From positions 981,827-1,045,826 of the forward strand of contig NC_049983.1 in assembly GCF_000003815.2 (NCBI RefSeq): a stretch of DNA of 64,000 bases, in the 5' to 3' direction. This document shows positions 22,201 through 33,300 of the stretch, one piece after another (positions within the stretch are counted from its first letter, which is position 1; each line of letters starts with the position of its first letter). Both the position numbers and the translations under genes were made by a program. The notes under the pieces were generated by a model. That model searched no databases. It was given only the letters and a program-made list of their open reading frames with translations, and was not told the DNA's origin. Source of the DNA: Branchiostoma floridae. Lineage: Eukaryota; Chordata; Leptocardii; Amphioxiformes; Branchiostomatidae.

Positions 22201-24480
22201 AGGAGTGAAATATATGTCAGAGCAGAGGGAATAAGTAACTGCAAGGGGAGAATGGCTGCTTCTGTTAACATTGATAATCACAGAGTTTTCTTTTTCCAAG
22301 AACCGAAGACTGCAATGTTTTGAATATTTTCTGTGAAAATTTTGGTTTCAAAATGCAATCTGTTATGTATGTGCCAAAGAAATTCACATGTATAGTACCA
22401 AGGGATCTATGCGTCATACAGGAGTTTACAAGTTTTGGTAGGCCACGAATATGATAATAATGAAAAGCTTCGCTCACCCGGTGGTTTTATTAGGTGGTTA
22501 TAGCATAGGAAGAGGCGTTTTGACGCCATGTACACCTAGGAACAGGCGGGTCATTAACCCTTAATTGTAGACCTCAAATTTCAGTTTGCTGTAGTTTGTG
22601 TATTAGTGGATGCCGTGTACAAATTTGAGTTTTTAACCTTCATAGCTGTCCTTGGAAACATACAAAAGAATAGAACTCACTTTTCAGTGCCATGCATGTA
22701 CATTTACTCTGTACCCCACAGGTTGCCTCCAGTGAGTTCAACAGCCTGAGTGTGAATCAGCTGACTGAGATCATCAGCCACGATGAGCTGGATGTTAAAG
22801 AGGAGACAACAGTGTGGGAGGCTGTGGTAAGATGGGTGCAGCACAGCAGGGAGGACAGGTGGGTGTCATTATATTCAGAATATATAGGTACTTTTCATTT
22901 GCTTTTTAGTAATTGTACGGATGCATTGTAAACCATTATTGGCAACTGAAACACGTTTCTATTGATTGCATTAATGTCAGTATCTTCAACATAATTCAAC
23001 AATCAAGTATTTTCTACAACAATGTAAAATGATGTAACCTTAATTCACCCCTACCCTGTACCCGACAGACTGAACCACCTACCCAGCGTCCTCCCTCACA
23101 TCCGCTTCAACCTGCTGACATTAGACGACACTGCAGCCATCTTGGAACACCCCCTGGTCAAGGAGGATCCAGGGAATTCAGAGGTCATCAGGAATGTGGT
23201 ACAGAAAGGAAACCATGACCTGAAGCCAAGGCTTGGGATGACCACGGAGATGGCTATTCTTTTCGATCTGTTCAAGTAAGTTTATACTTCTTTATAATAT
23301 GGCAATGTAGGTTGGGAACAATCTTTGATCAATAGTTAGAATACATGTCGTTCTTTGATTTTGTAAGCCCTGGCACAATCCTTGCACAATGTCATTTCGG
23401 TCCTGCAACACACACATTGCCAGGCATGTATACATTTATATACTCTGCAGTGATATGCGACTTATACTTGTCTTAAGGATGAGGCTACAAGACTTGATAT
23501 TATAGATGGCATCAGGAGTGCATTCTGTGGTTTAAGCTCTTCCCTAAATAGAAGTAGTAAACTTGTATTTGTGATGTGTTGTTTTTATTTCCAGGCCAGA
23601 TGATCTCCTCTTTATAAATCCTCAGAAAGGGAAGTACATTACCTGCAGTTACAAGCATGAAGCCCTCAATCGAGTCTCAGCCATGACAGTCACCAGTGAA
23701 AACAACATTTATGTCCTGGCTGATAAGTCTAGGGAGCTGTTTCAGTACAACCATGCAGAGAATGTGTGGGAACATGCTGGTATGTCACCAGTATCTAATC
23801 TGGCACCAGGAGATAATTTCATTTACCACCGAGAGCTCCTTTTTGAAGTTGAGCGGATTTTGTACTGTCTTGGAGTTGACTATAGAACGGGAAGTTTACT
23901 AGTGCGGATGAGAAAGTACAACCGGCACACGGACCAGTGGCAGGAGTGTTCGCAGTTGGAACTTGACACTGCGACACACCACAGTGAAGCAGTGTCCTGC
24001 AGTTCACACCTGTATTTCCTGACAAGCTCGGAAATGTATTGCTATGACCCGAACAAGGACTGTTGGTACGAGCGGACTGCAGCAATGATCATTCCTGATG
24101 TGTACACAGCCGTTTCTTTCGGACCGGAGATTTTCTGCACAGATAGTAACCTCACTCATACCATGATGTACGACACAGAGTCTGACCACTGGCAGAGGCT
24201 ACAAGGCTTACCAAACACATTGAACCCTGTTTTGGTGATTGAAGAACCCGGACTCTTTGTAATGGAGAATGAGCTACACATATGGTTAAACTGTTCTAAC
24301 TATGTTGATGACAATAATGAGTATGACAATCATGTTATATATGTGTATGACAGGTCTGCTAATGCCTGGAGAGACTTGGAGGCCACTTTGCCTTATGGGG
24401 AATATTTAACCTATGGTCGTCAGTGCCCTGTGGCCCGTATATGCCTACCATATATCAATGTGCAGGATAACGACCCATAG
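19215..24480 (+). CDS. BTB-BACK-Kelch copy C, near-intact but frameshifted in exon 2
   Basis: Exons are 19215-19469, 21623-21887, 22722-22858, 23069-23275 and 23595-24480, all with good GT-AG borders and consistent phases. Exon 2 is 265 nt where copy A has 261. The extra CTTG at about 21710-21713, just before TACCAG, shifts the frame inside the BTB domain. The other four exons are open and encode the BTB start, the BACK region ([19 protein letters not shown]) and a complete kelch propeller ([34 protein letters not shown]). One indel alone could be a young inactivation, a segregating allele or an assembly error. If it is real, the product would be truncated at about 120-150 residues. Intron 1 is enlarged by an inserted element. 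Confidence 0.7.
19647..21342. mobile_element. Inserted element with CATTCAGTAGAT terminal repeats in intron 1 of copy C
   Basis: The left end reads CATTCAGTAGAT and, after about 10 extra bases, TTTCTAGCGAGG. The right end carries the same words in inverse. The flanks (CCCCCTCCCC on both sides) match the continuous intron 1 of copies A and B, so this block of about 1.7 kb was inserted. Inside are a foldback structure at about 20404-20553 (an ACCTCCTTG/CAAGGAGGT pair around an ACTCAGTT/AACTGAGT hairpin) and a 105-codon frame (19915-20232) I cannot identify. A related terminus recurs at 51850-51885. It is probably a non-autonomous DNA transposon. The target duplication is unclear. Confidence 0.5.
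22087..22152. repeat. Near-perfect hairpin in intron 2 of copy C
   Basis: Two 29-base arms (22087-22115 and 22124-22152) that include CAGAATGAATCGACAC and its inverse face each other across about 8 bases, with one mismatch. A partial extra copy of the outer word, CCAATCAGAAGG, lies at about 22022. This is likely a small MITE. Confidence 0.7.
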
Positions 24481-25378
24481 TATATAACTAGGCTCGCAAA
24501 GCAGGACTATTGAATGACATTTTTGTTTAGAAGTAGGTTTTTAGCAAATGTCCAACAATGAGATAGATTTTAGTACATTTTAAACGTTGCATTTTTACAA
24601 CGACCCTTCCACAAACTTATGTGGCCCAAGGGCCTCAGAGCAGAGATGGACGCTGACTTGTGCAACAATTGCGGTCCGGAGAAGACGATAGATTTTTAAG
24701 GTCCTTTCTGAGGCTTTAAGATAAGCATAGTCCATGACTGAACGCTGGAAGCACCCTCCATAAAACCCTTATTGTACTTAATGATATGTTCTATTTTTAT
24801 GTTCCATATGTTTTCCCGTAGTGTGATTAAATTTTGCTGTAAGTTAGCCTGACTAAGTTTTGTATGTTATCCTGACTAAGATAACATGAAAACCTAAGTT
24901 TTATTTCTAGTAACCCCTTCAGGCCAGGCCCTTCGGAGGACTCTATGAATCCCAGGTCAGCGAGAACTATAGTGTCGCAAAGAGTTTGACTATTAATGTT
25001 ATTTGTTTTTATCTTTTGTTAAAGAAACCAATTTGAAAGGTTAATACATATATATAGATTACAGCCAGTTGATATATCCGCCTATACTATAGATAGATTC
25101 ATTTAGGGTTACGAATATCTTTTCTTGGAACAACTATACACGACCATGAAATTAGAACCACTTTATATATCTGTGTTTCCATATAGAATATATTGATTTT
25201 GAACAATAGGTATCTAATGAGTTATCCCTTCATTAAGTGCCATTCAGCTTAAAAGCCAATTTTAGTAAGTTGTACTTTGATGGAATTATCAGATGATACA
25301 TTGCTGGCCGATTCTGGTCAACGGCCGGGGGAATTATTGGCTTCTCGGGGGGAAGTATAACCTCTGAATAATGAGACT
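24481..25378. other. Intergenic between kelch copy C and the collagen gene
   Basis: No gene is recognisable in this AT-rich spacer. Splice-linked exons and terminal repeats were looked for and not seen. Confidence 0.5.
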
Positions 25379-25459
25379 CTTTTTACACAACCATTGCTTT
25401 AATCATACTGACGTCTGGGTGTCAGTTGTGTTAAGCAATGGCTATGTAAAAAGAATTTC
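25379..25459. repeat. Short foldback element
   Basis: TTTTTACACAACCATTGCTT and an inverted partner near 25434-25456 form a stem of about 22 bp with two mismatches around a short loop. It lies about 550 bp upstream of the collagen gene start. Confidence 0.6.
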
Positions 25460-25886
25460 CTCATACAGCGATGAACCAACCTGATGGGACTATTCATGGA
25501 GGTGTAACCTCATTGTCATCTTCGAACCTGCCTAGCTGCTCTTTGTGGCCTGTACCTGTTTGCGGTATCCAAGACGGAATGATTACGTATCATACTCTTC
25601 GTCTGTCCCTATTGCACCACAACTTCTCTGGTCATGAATAATGACCGTGAAAGTAGCTGGGAGTCAGCTCAACAGCAGATACTGGAGGCGACCACACAAG
25701 CGTCACTCCTACGTCTATAGGATTAGTTTCGAAATCACTTTTACGTCGGCACTTCTAAACTGTATAGCGCACACGGCGTCTTCATTGGTTAAAAAGTTTG
25801 CAGTGCGTGGGCATAACCCCGAGATTTGTCTGCCACTTGCAGAAAAACAACGGGCATTCTCCCTGCGTCATACCCCACTGATCCTT

Positions 25887-25896
25887 CCATATAAGG
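25887..25896 (+). promoter_or_regulatory. CCATATAAGG: CArG or TATA-like box
   Basis: CCATATAAGG fits the serum-response-factor CArG consensus CC(A/T)6GG and also holds TATAAG. It lies 112 bases before the ATG of the collagen-PAN-LamG gene, a workable spot for a core promoter. One match to a short consensus is weak evidence. Confidence 0.35.
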
Positions 25897-26007
25897 GCAA
25901 GCGCTTCAACTCTTCTGCCAGACTAATCGTGGTATCTTCTTCTCTATTCATGAATCTTTGACGTTGGCTGTCGTGAACTGCGTACTCTTTGTCACAGTTC
26001 AGCAGAC

Positions 26008-27394
26008 ATGTACGGGGAAGCAGAGCCCGTCCGGAACCCTTCCTCCGGCCCCAGTCGCGGCCAAACCAGTGGACAGCCGCCCCAACCCCATTCTGTCCGT
26101 CTGGGTGGTTCCCACGGGCGTGTCCGTTTTAAAAAGGATGCTGACAAATGGCAAGGAGACCAAGAAACGTCTACAGAATACTACGAAGAAGCCGAGGCCG
26201 TGAAAAGTTCCGCCAGGTACACGACTGCAGGTAGCTGACTTTTTTTGCAGTTTGCCTCTCATTTTTACGAATACTATACTTCTGTGCAATAAGAAGGTTT
26301 TCCGAAGGGAGGGTGTATAATCTATATCAGGCGTGTTATTCACATTTCTTCTTATCATCTGAAGAATTGTAGTGATGGCAGATACATATTTACAAAATAA
26401 ATATTCATCAAGTATGAATAAAGATCTGGCTGTAGGCATATACAGTTGCTCAGAATTTAGAGCACAGAGAAACAGAGTGAGCTATCTTCGGTCGAGACTC
26501 CTCCTCGGCCAAATGGATATATATTTGGATTCTCCTGTCGATTTGACAGATGAGGAGGCAGACAGGCATTTGCCTGTTTGCCTGACCTGCACATGACTTT
26601 TTATGGTGAAGAAGGGGTGTGCAATTCCTTCTCCACCCTCTCGTCTGTTGGAGCACTAAGTCTCACAGGGGCAATTGTATGCAACGTGTGAGGCGGCTCC
26701 AGCAGATGCAGCTTTGTTGTTCGGAGTATCCGTCTCCTAGGAGGACTTCCAACCAAGGATATAAGGGGTTCCTCCTACCACTGACTCGTGTGTCATGGCG
26801 GGTGCGTCATGCCCGAACATGCCCCTATAAGGCCTGTCTCGGCCACAAAGCCCCACCAAGGCCACTAGCCGCAGCTACAGAGACTCATTTACATATATAT
26901 ATATATAGTGAGAGAGAGAGAGATGCCTAAAAAGTTGAAATTTGTGCAAGGTTTGCGATGACCAGAACAAAATTTCTTTCCAACAGACCGATCGTATCCG
27001 GAAGATGAAAGCGGCCGCCGTGCTCTAATAAGCAGCTTCATCTGCTCCCATCGCAGCTACATGGCGGCCGGCATTGCCGTGCTGCTAGGTCTGGTTGTTG
27101 TGGGACTCATCCCTCTAATCTTCATCAATAAGCAGGTAATATAAGCACTACAATGTCTAAAAAATTCTCCCATTCTCTAGGAAAGTGTTTTCATTCTTTT
27201 TCTTGTCTTGAGTGAATATCAAGAATTGTGAATCTCTGTCGTAGTTTCTTTCATTTTGTTTGACATCTTGAACAATCTCTAGGAAATATCGGAACTGTCC
27301 ATAACTGTTGACGCCTTGAAACGCAACCTGGACATCGAGCGGATCGTATATGCTGGCTTGCAGCAACGTCTTCACGAGATGGTCAAGACGCCAG
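26008..27394 (+). CDS. Head, membrane helix and coiled region (exons 1-3)
   Basis: Exon 1 (26008-26230) gives a Pro/Gly/Ser-rich head starting MYGEAEPVRNPSSG. Exon 2 (26987-27135) contains the helix GIAVLLGLVVVGLIPLIFI preceded by basic residues (RR, HR), which suits an N-in orientation. Exon 3 (27283-27394) has heptad-like EISELSITVDALKRNLD, a likely trimerising coil, and ends KTPG leading into collagen. The exon 3 donor reads CCAG followed by GCAAGT, a GC-AG intron; no in-frame GT donor fits. The arrangement recalls amphioxus type II receptors with the same helix and coil style, from memory only. Confidence 0.75.
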
Positions 27395-30300
27395 GCAAGT
27401 TGAAAGGACCTCAAACTTCTGCTTCTGTATCTATATAGCCAGTATAACCGCTAATAGGCGTAACACACCAGCTTCTGTATCTGTATCTACTTAGCTGTTA
27501 TAACCGCCCTTTGGCGTAACACACCAGCTATTGTATCTTAATCTGTGTAGCTGTTATAACCTCCCTGCGGCGTAACACACCAAATTATGTATCTGTATCT
27601 ATATAGCCGGTATAACCACCCTTTGGCGTAACACATCAGCTTCTGTATCTGTATCTACTTAGCTGTTATAACCGCTCTTTGGCGTAACACACCAAATTCT
27701 GTAGCTGTATCTAAATAGCTGGTATAACCGCCCTTCAGCGTAACACAACAGCTTCTGTAACTGTATCTGTAAACAGTATAGTCGATATAACTGCCCTTTG
27801 GCGTAACACACCAGCTTCTGTATCATTCTGTATCGACATAGCCTGTATAAACGCCCTTCGGTGTAACACACCAGCTTCTGTATCTGTATCTAAATATAGC
27901 CGGTATAACCACCCTTCGATAATCTATACAGCGGGTATAATCGCCCTTCAGCGTAACACACCAGCTTCTGTTGCTGTTTCTATACAGCCGGTATAATGGC
28001 CCTTCGGCGTAACACACCAGCTTCTGTTGCTGTTTCTATACAGCCGGTATAACCGCCCTTCGGCGTAACACACCAGCTTCTGTATCTGTATCTATACAGC
28101 CGGTATAATCGCCCTTCAGCGTAACACATCAGCTTCTGTGTCTGTATCTATGTAGACGGTAAACCATTAAATTATATTACACTGAGTGACCTAACTTTTG
28201 CCCATCTGTTTGCAAGTGTAGTTTTTGTAAACTATGGAGATAATATGTCCTTGCTGTGCTTGGTGATAACGGATTGACTGATCAATTGATTGATTGATTG
28301 ATCGATAGATTGATCGATTGATTCCACTTATTTTTATTCAAAAGAAAGAGCTATTTAAAAGAACTTCTGTGAAATTCTTGTGAACCATGACTTTGAATAA
28401 ACTTTGTAATTGTACTTGTACTTTGTCAGGACCACCCGGACCTTCAGGAGAAAAGGGAGCCATGGGTACTTTGGGAAAGGACGGGCCGCCCGGACCAGTT
28501 GGACTCCGAGGCGTGAAGGGACCCTTCGGGCCGACCGGCCCAACAGGGATGTCCCAATCTCCAAGGCCTGCCGGACCGGTTGAACATGCAGGTGAGGCAC
28601 TAATTCCTCCACGTGCCGAAAGCCGTTTTGGGATTTTTTCAAAGTGTAAGGTGCTGCTGGTCACACTGTCTAAGAAACCAATCTAGAACTAGTGAGTCGC
28701 ATGCCTGATCTTTTATTATAGTTCAATAGTTTATTAAGAAAATCAGCCTCGCAGCATGTACAAAACAAGCTGAATAACACTTATTTATACAATTGTTGTA
28801 TGGCAAATAAAAGAAAATTATACAAAAAAATTAACAACTAGAAAGGCCGACATTTGCTTTGGAGCAAACACAGCATATTGCAATCCATCTTCATACCTTA
28901 CAAGAATGGACTCTTCCAGAACACCCCTATCTATTCAAAAATGGACTGGTCTATGTGGCCCATTTTCCATTTATAGTGCTAAAGCTACCCCAATACCTAA
29001 TTCCAGATCAGTTCATGACACAGGAAGCAAAAATATACATTTTTGATAAAAAATGGCAAAAAAATCCCAAATTTAACAATTTTCAATTGATGTGCACCCT
29101 CGGTGTGAATAGAGTCCTGTGGCCACATACCGTACGCACCTTTATACCAAATCATACATAGGTACAGGAGCCAAAACTTAACATTTTTAGTCTATAAATG
29201 GCAAAAAATCCCAAAATTCAACAATTTAAAGTAATGTATCCCCAAACTGAAAATGAAGTACTGTGGGCACATGCTAGACACACTTTCATGCCGAATTTCA
29301 GGTCATTAGGTTTTCATACAAGGGTATAGGAGCCAAAAATATACATTTTTTGTCAAAAATGGCCGAAAAAACAACAACTCAATTTTAAAGTGATCTATGA
29401 AGAAAGTGTTGATAGGACCCTGTGCTCATATGTCTAATGCACCTATGTACCAAATTTCAGGTCATTAGGTTTTCATACAAGGATAAAGGAGCAAAAAATA
29501 TACATTTTTTGTCAAGAATGGCCGAAAAACCCAAAATAACTCATTTTTGAAGCGATCTATGAAGAGAGTGTTGATGGAGCCTTGTGCTCATATATCCAAT
29601 GCACCTATAAACCAAGTTTCAGGTCATTTAGCCTTCATACAAGGGCATAGGAGCCAAAAATAGACAGTTTTAGTCAAAAATAGCCAAAAAAAAAAACAAA
29701 TAAATAATTTTTGAAGTAGTCTATGAAGAAACTGTTGATGGGTTCCTGTGCTCATATGTCCAATGCACCTCTTTACCAAATTTCAGGTCATTAGGGTTTA
29801 ATACCAGGGCACAGGGGCCCAAAATATATATTTTTTGTCTAAAAATGACCAAAAACCCTAAATATCATAATTTATAAGGCCTCTATAAAAAAAAGTGAAA
29901 AAAAAAACTTCTGGGGGTATTTTATATCCCAACCTCCATGCCAAATTTCAGCTCATTTGGCCCAAAAACGAAAAAGTTGAATCATATTGAAGATTTGACA
30001 GGAGAAGAAGAAGAAGAAACCAAGCAAAAACTAGAAAGGCCGACATTTGCTTAGGAGCAAATACAGCATATTGCAATCCATCTTCATCCTTGAAAAAATC
30101 CCAAAATTCAACAATTTGAAGTAATGTTTGCTCAAAGGGAAAATGAAGTACTGTGGGCACTTATCCTACACACCTTTATGCCGAATTTTAGGTCATTTGG
30201 TTTCAATACAAGGGCATAGCAGCCAAAAATATACATTTTTTAGTTAAAAATGGCTAAAAATCCCAAAATAACTCATTTTATAAGTGCTCTATGAAAAAAA

Positions 30301-33300
30301 TGTCAATGGGATCCTGTCGTCATATGTCCAATTTACCTCTGTACAAAATTTCAGGTCATTTGATTTACATACAAGGGCATAGAAGCCAAAAATATACATT
30401 TTTAGTCAAAAATGACTGAAAACCCCAAAATAACTCATTTTTGAAGTGATCTATGAAAAAAGTGTCAATGGGGTCTTGTGAGCATATGTTCAATGCACCC
30501 CTGTACTAAATTTCAGGTCATTAGGTTTTCATACAAGGGCGTAGGAGCCAAAAATATACATTTTTAGTCAAAAATGGCCAAAAACCCTAAAATAACTCAT
30601 TTTTTGTGTAAACAATGAATAAAGCGTTGATAGGGTTCTGTGGTCATATATCAAACGCATATATGTACCAAATTTCAGGTCATTTGGTTGTAATACAAGG
30701 GCATAGGAGCCAAAAATATACATTTTTAAGTCAGAAATGGCCAAAACCCCAAAAATAACTAATTTCTGAAGTGATCTATGAAAAAAGTGTTGATGGTTTT
30801 CTGTGCTCATATGACCAATGCACCTCTGTACCAAATTTCAGGTCATTAGCTTGTAATACCAGGGCACAGGGGCCCAAAATATACATATTTTGTCTAAAAA
30901 TGACCAAAAACCCTAAATATCATAAATTCTAAGGACTCTATCAAAAAAGTGAAAAAAGTTCTGGGGGTATTTGCTATCCCTACCACCCTGCCAAATTTCA
31001 GCTCATTTGGCCCAAAAATGAAAAAGTTGAATCAATTTGAAGATTTGACAGGAGGAGAAGAAGAAGAAGAAGAAACTTGAAAGGCCGACATTTGCTTAGG
31101 AGCAAATAAAGCATATTGCAATCCATCTTCATCCTTGAAAAAATCCCAAAATTTAACAATTTGAAGTAACGTTTGCTCAAAGGGAAAATGAAGTACTGTG
31201 GGCACTTGTCCTACACACCTTCATGCCGAATTTTAGGTCATTTGGTTTCAATATAAGGGCATAGGAGCCAAAAATATACATTTTTTAGTTTGAAATGGCT
31301 AAAATTCCCAAAATAACTCATTTTATAAGTGCTCTATGAAGAAAGTGTTGATGGGGTCCTGTTGTCATATGTCCAATGCACCNNNNNNNNNNNNNNNNNN
31401 NNNNNNNNNNNNNNNNNNNNNNNNNNNNNNNNNNNNNNNNNNNNNNNNNNNNNNNNNNNNNNNNNNNNNNNNNNNNNNNNNNNNNNNNNNNNNNNNNNNN
31501 NNNNNNNNNNNNATGGGGTCCTGTGAGCATATGTTCAATGCACTTCGGTACCAATTTTCAGGTCATTTGGTTTCTATACAAGGGCATAGGAGCCCAAAAA
31601 TATACATTTTTAGTCAAAAATGGCCAAAACCCTAAAATAACTCATTTTTGGAGTAACAAATGAATAAAGCGTTGATGGGCTTCTGTGGTCATATGTCAAA
31701 CGCACCTATGTACCAAATTTCAGGTCATTTGGTTTTAATACAAGGGCATAGGAGCAAAAAATATACATTTTTAGTCTAAAAATGGCCAAAAATCCCAAAA
31801 TTCAACAATTTAAAGTAACGTATCCCCAAAGTGAAAATGAATTACTGTGAGCACATGCTAGACACACCTTCATGCCGAATTTCAGGTCATTAGGTTTGTG
31901 AAGAAAGCGTTGATTGGATCCCCTGCCTATATCATAATAAAGTATATTCTCCTGTTAGTCTCAACACATATTTTGACCAAAAGTGTATGGTTTTCGATAG
32001 TGTCTGTAATGGTGTGTTTTGATTGTGGTTCACTGTATTCGTGACATTATTGGTGTACAGAACTCAAACTTTAATTTTAGCACATTTCATCAGAGCAGAT
32101 TTAATTTGCCCTTTGGCAGTTGGGTGGCCGCTTTGGAAGTGGCAAGGAGAATGCCGCACTGACTGTTGCACAGATAGAATATCAGCCTTTGATGAAGACA
32201 GTTTCATGGCGTGGAATGGTACCATTTATAGAGGAAAAACAAATTTTGTAATCATCTCAGGCAACCCTATTGCCTTTTCTTTTTCTTTTTCCTCCAAGGA
32301 CAAGGTGTTCACCTGCCCACCATCGATGGCTACTCCGTCCGTGCGGGAGACTGTCCAGGTAACGACATCTGGTCCATCTATGGAGACGGCATCACGCTGC
32401 AGCACTGTGCGAACAGGTGTGCCAGCCATTCTGACTGCGTCGCTTTCATGTTCTTTGACAACAAGCGGTGCTTCCCGAAGACTAATACTTGCAAAGATAC
32501 AACCAAGGACAATCCGAGGAACGTTTTCTATGACAAAGAACTTGGTAAGCATATAATATGCTTTCTTAACTACAGCAATGGTGAAAAACAAAAACAAAGA
32601 AAATTCCGTTACACATTGTTTAAAGGTATCCTGCGTAGTTTTGTGGAGTGACCGCCCAAAACTAGACCCTCTTGGCTGTAAACAACAACTTCAGGCTTTA
32701 AGTAGGCTCCGTAGGGGGTGGGGTAATGAGTTCATCGTACTCCAGCAAGGCTACTGGGGAAATCTTCTTCTTTGAAAACACTCATTTTTTTCACTTCAGA
32801 ATAAGATATAATCATGCACTCATTCTATTTTGTAGGGTATCAATAAGCAATGGTTATATTCCCTTCAAATCTGCAAGAAAGTTTGCAAAGATTACGTTTT
32901 ACAAAATCTATGGTGAAACTGTCATCAGACACCCCAATGTGGAGTCAGGCACACAAGACAGCAATGAGCCGTCATTGTGGGCATGCTTCCCTAGGAAGCA
33001 TATGGAGGCTCATGTAGGAAGATCACAGTTTGTAGACATGTTAGTATGATGCGCTGATGTTGCAGCTTCTCTCACTGAGCCTTCTGAGCCTTGGTATTCA
33101 ATGCTAAAGGGTAGATTTAGCTTACTATTTAAAGAAATGGCAGGAAAGTCTACTTTTGTATAGTTCAAATATTATGTAGTATAGCTTTAATTCGACGTTA
33201 GTATCAAATCAATGTTGTATTTATCGGCTCCGGTAAGTTGATCTGCTTTTTATTTAGATTTTAAACAACATATTTTGTATCCTATAGTTCCCCCTCCATT

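Noticed and set aside
27417-28155. Possible CRISPR-like array (regular repeats with variable stretches)
   Set aside because: The units are contiguous, with no unique spacers, and lie in an animal intron. It is a minisatellite.
28338-28664. Minus-strand proline/glycine-rich frames opposite the collagen exon
   Set aside because: Gly-X-Y coding DNA mirrors into Pro/Gly-rich antisense frames. The plus strand has splice sites and matching phase.
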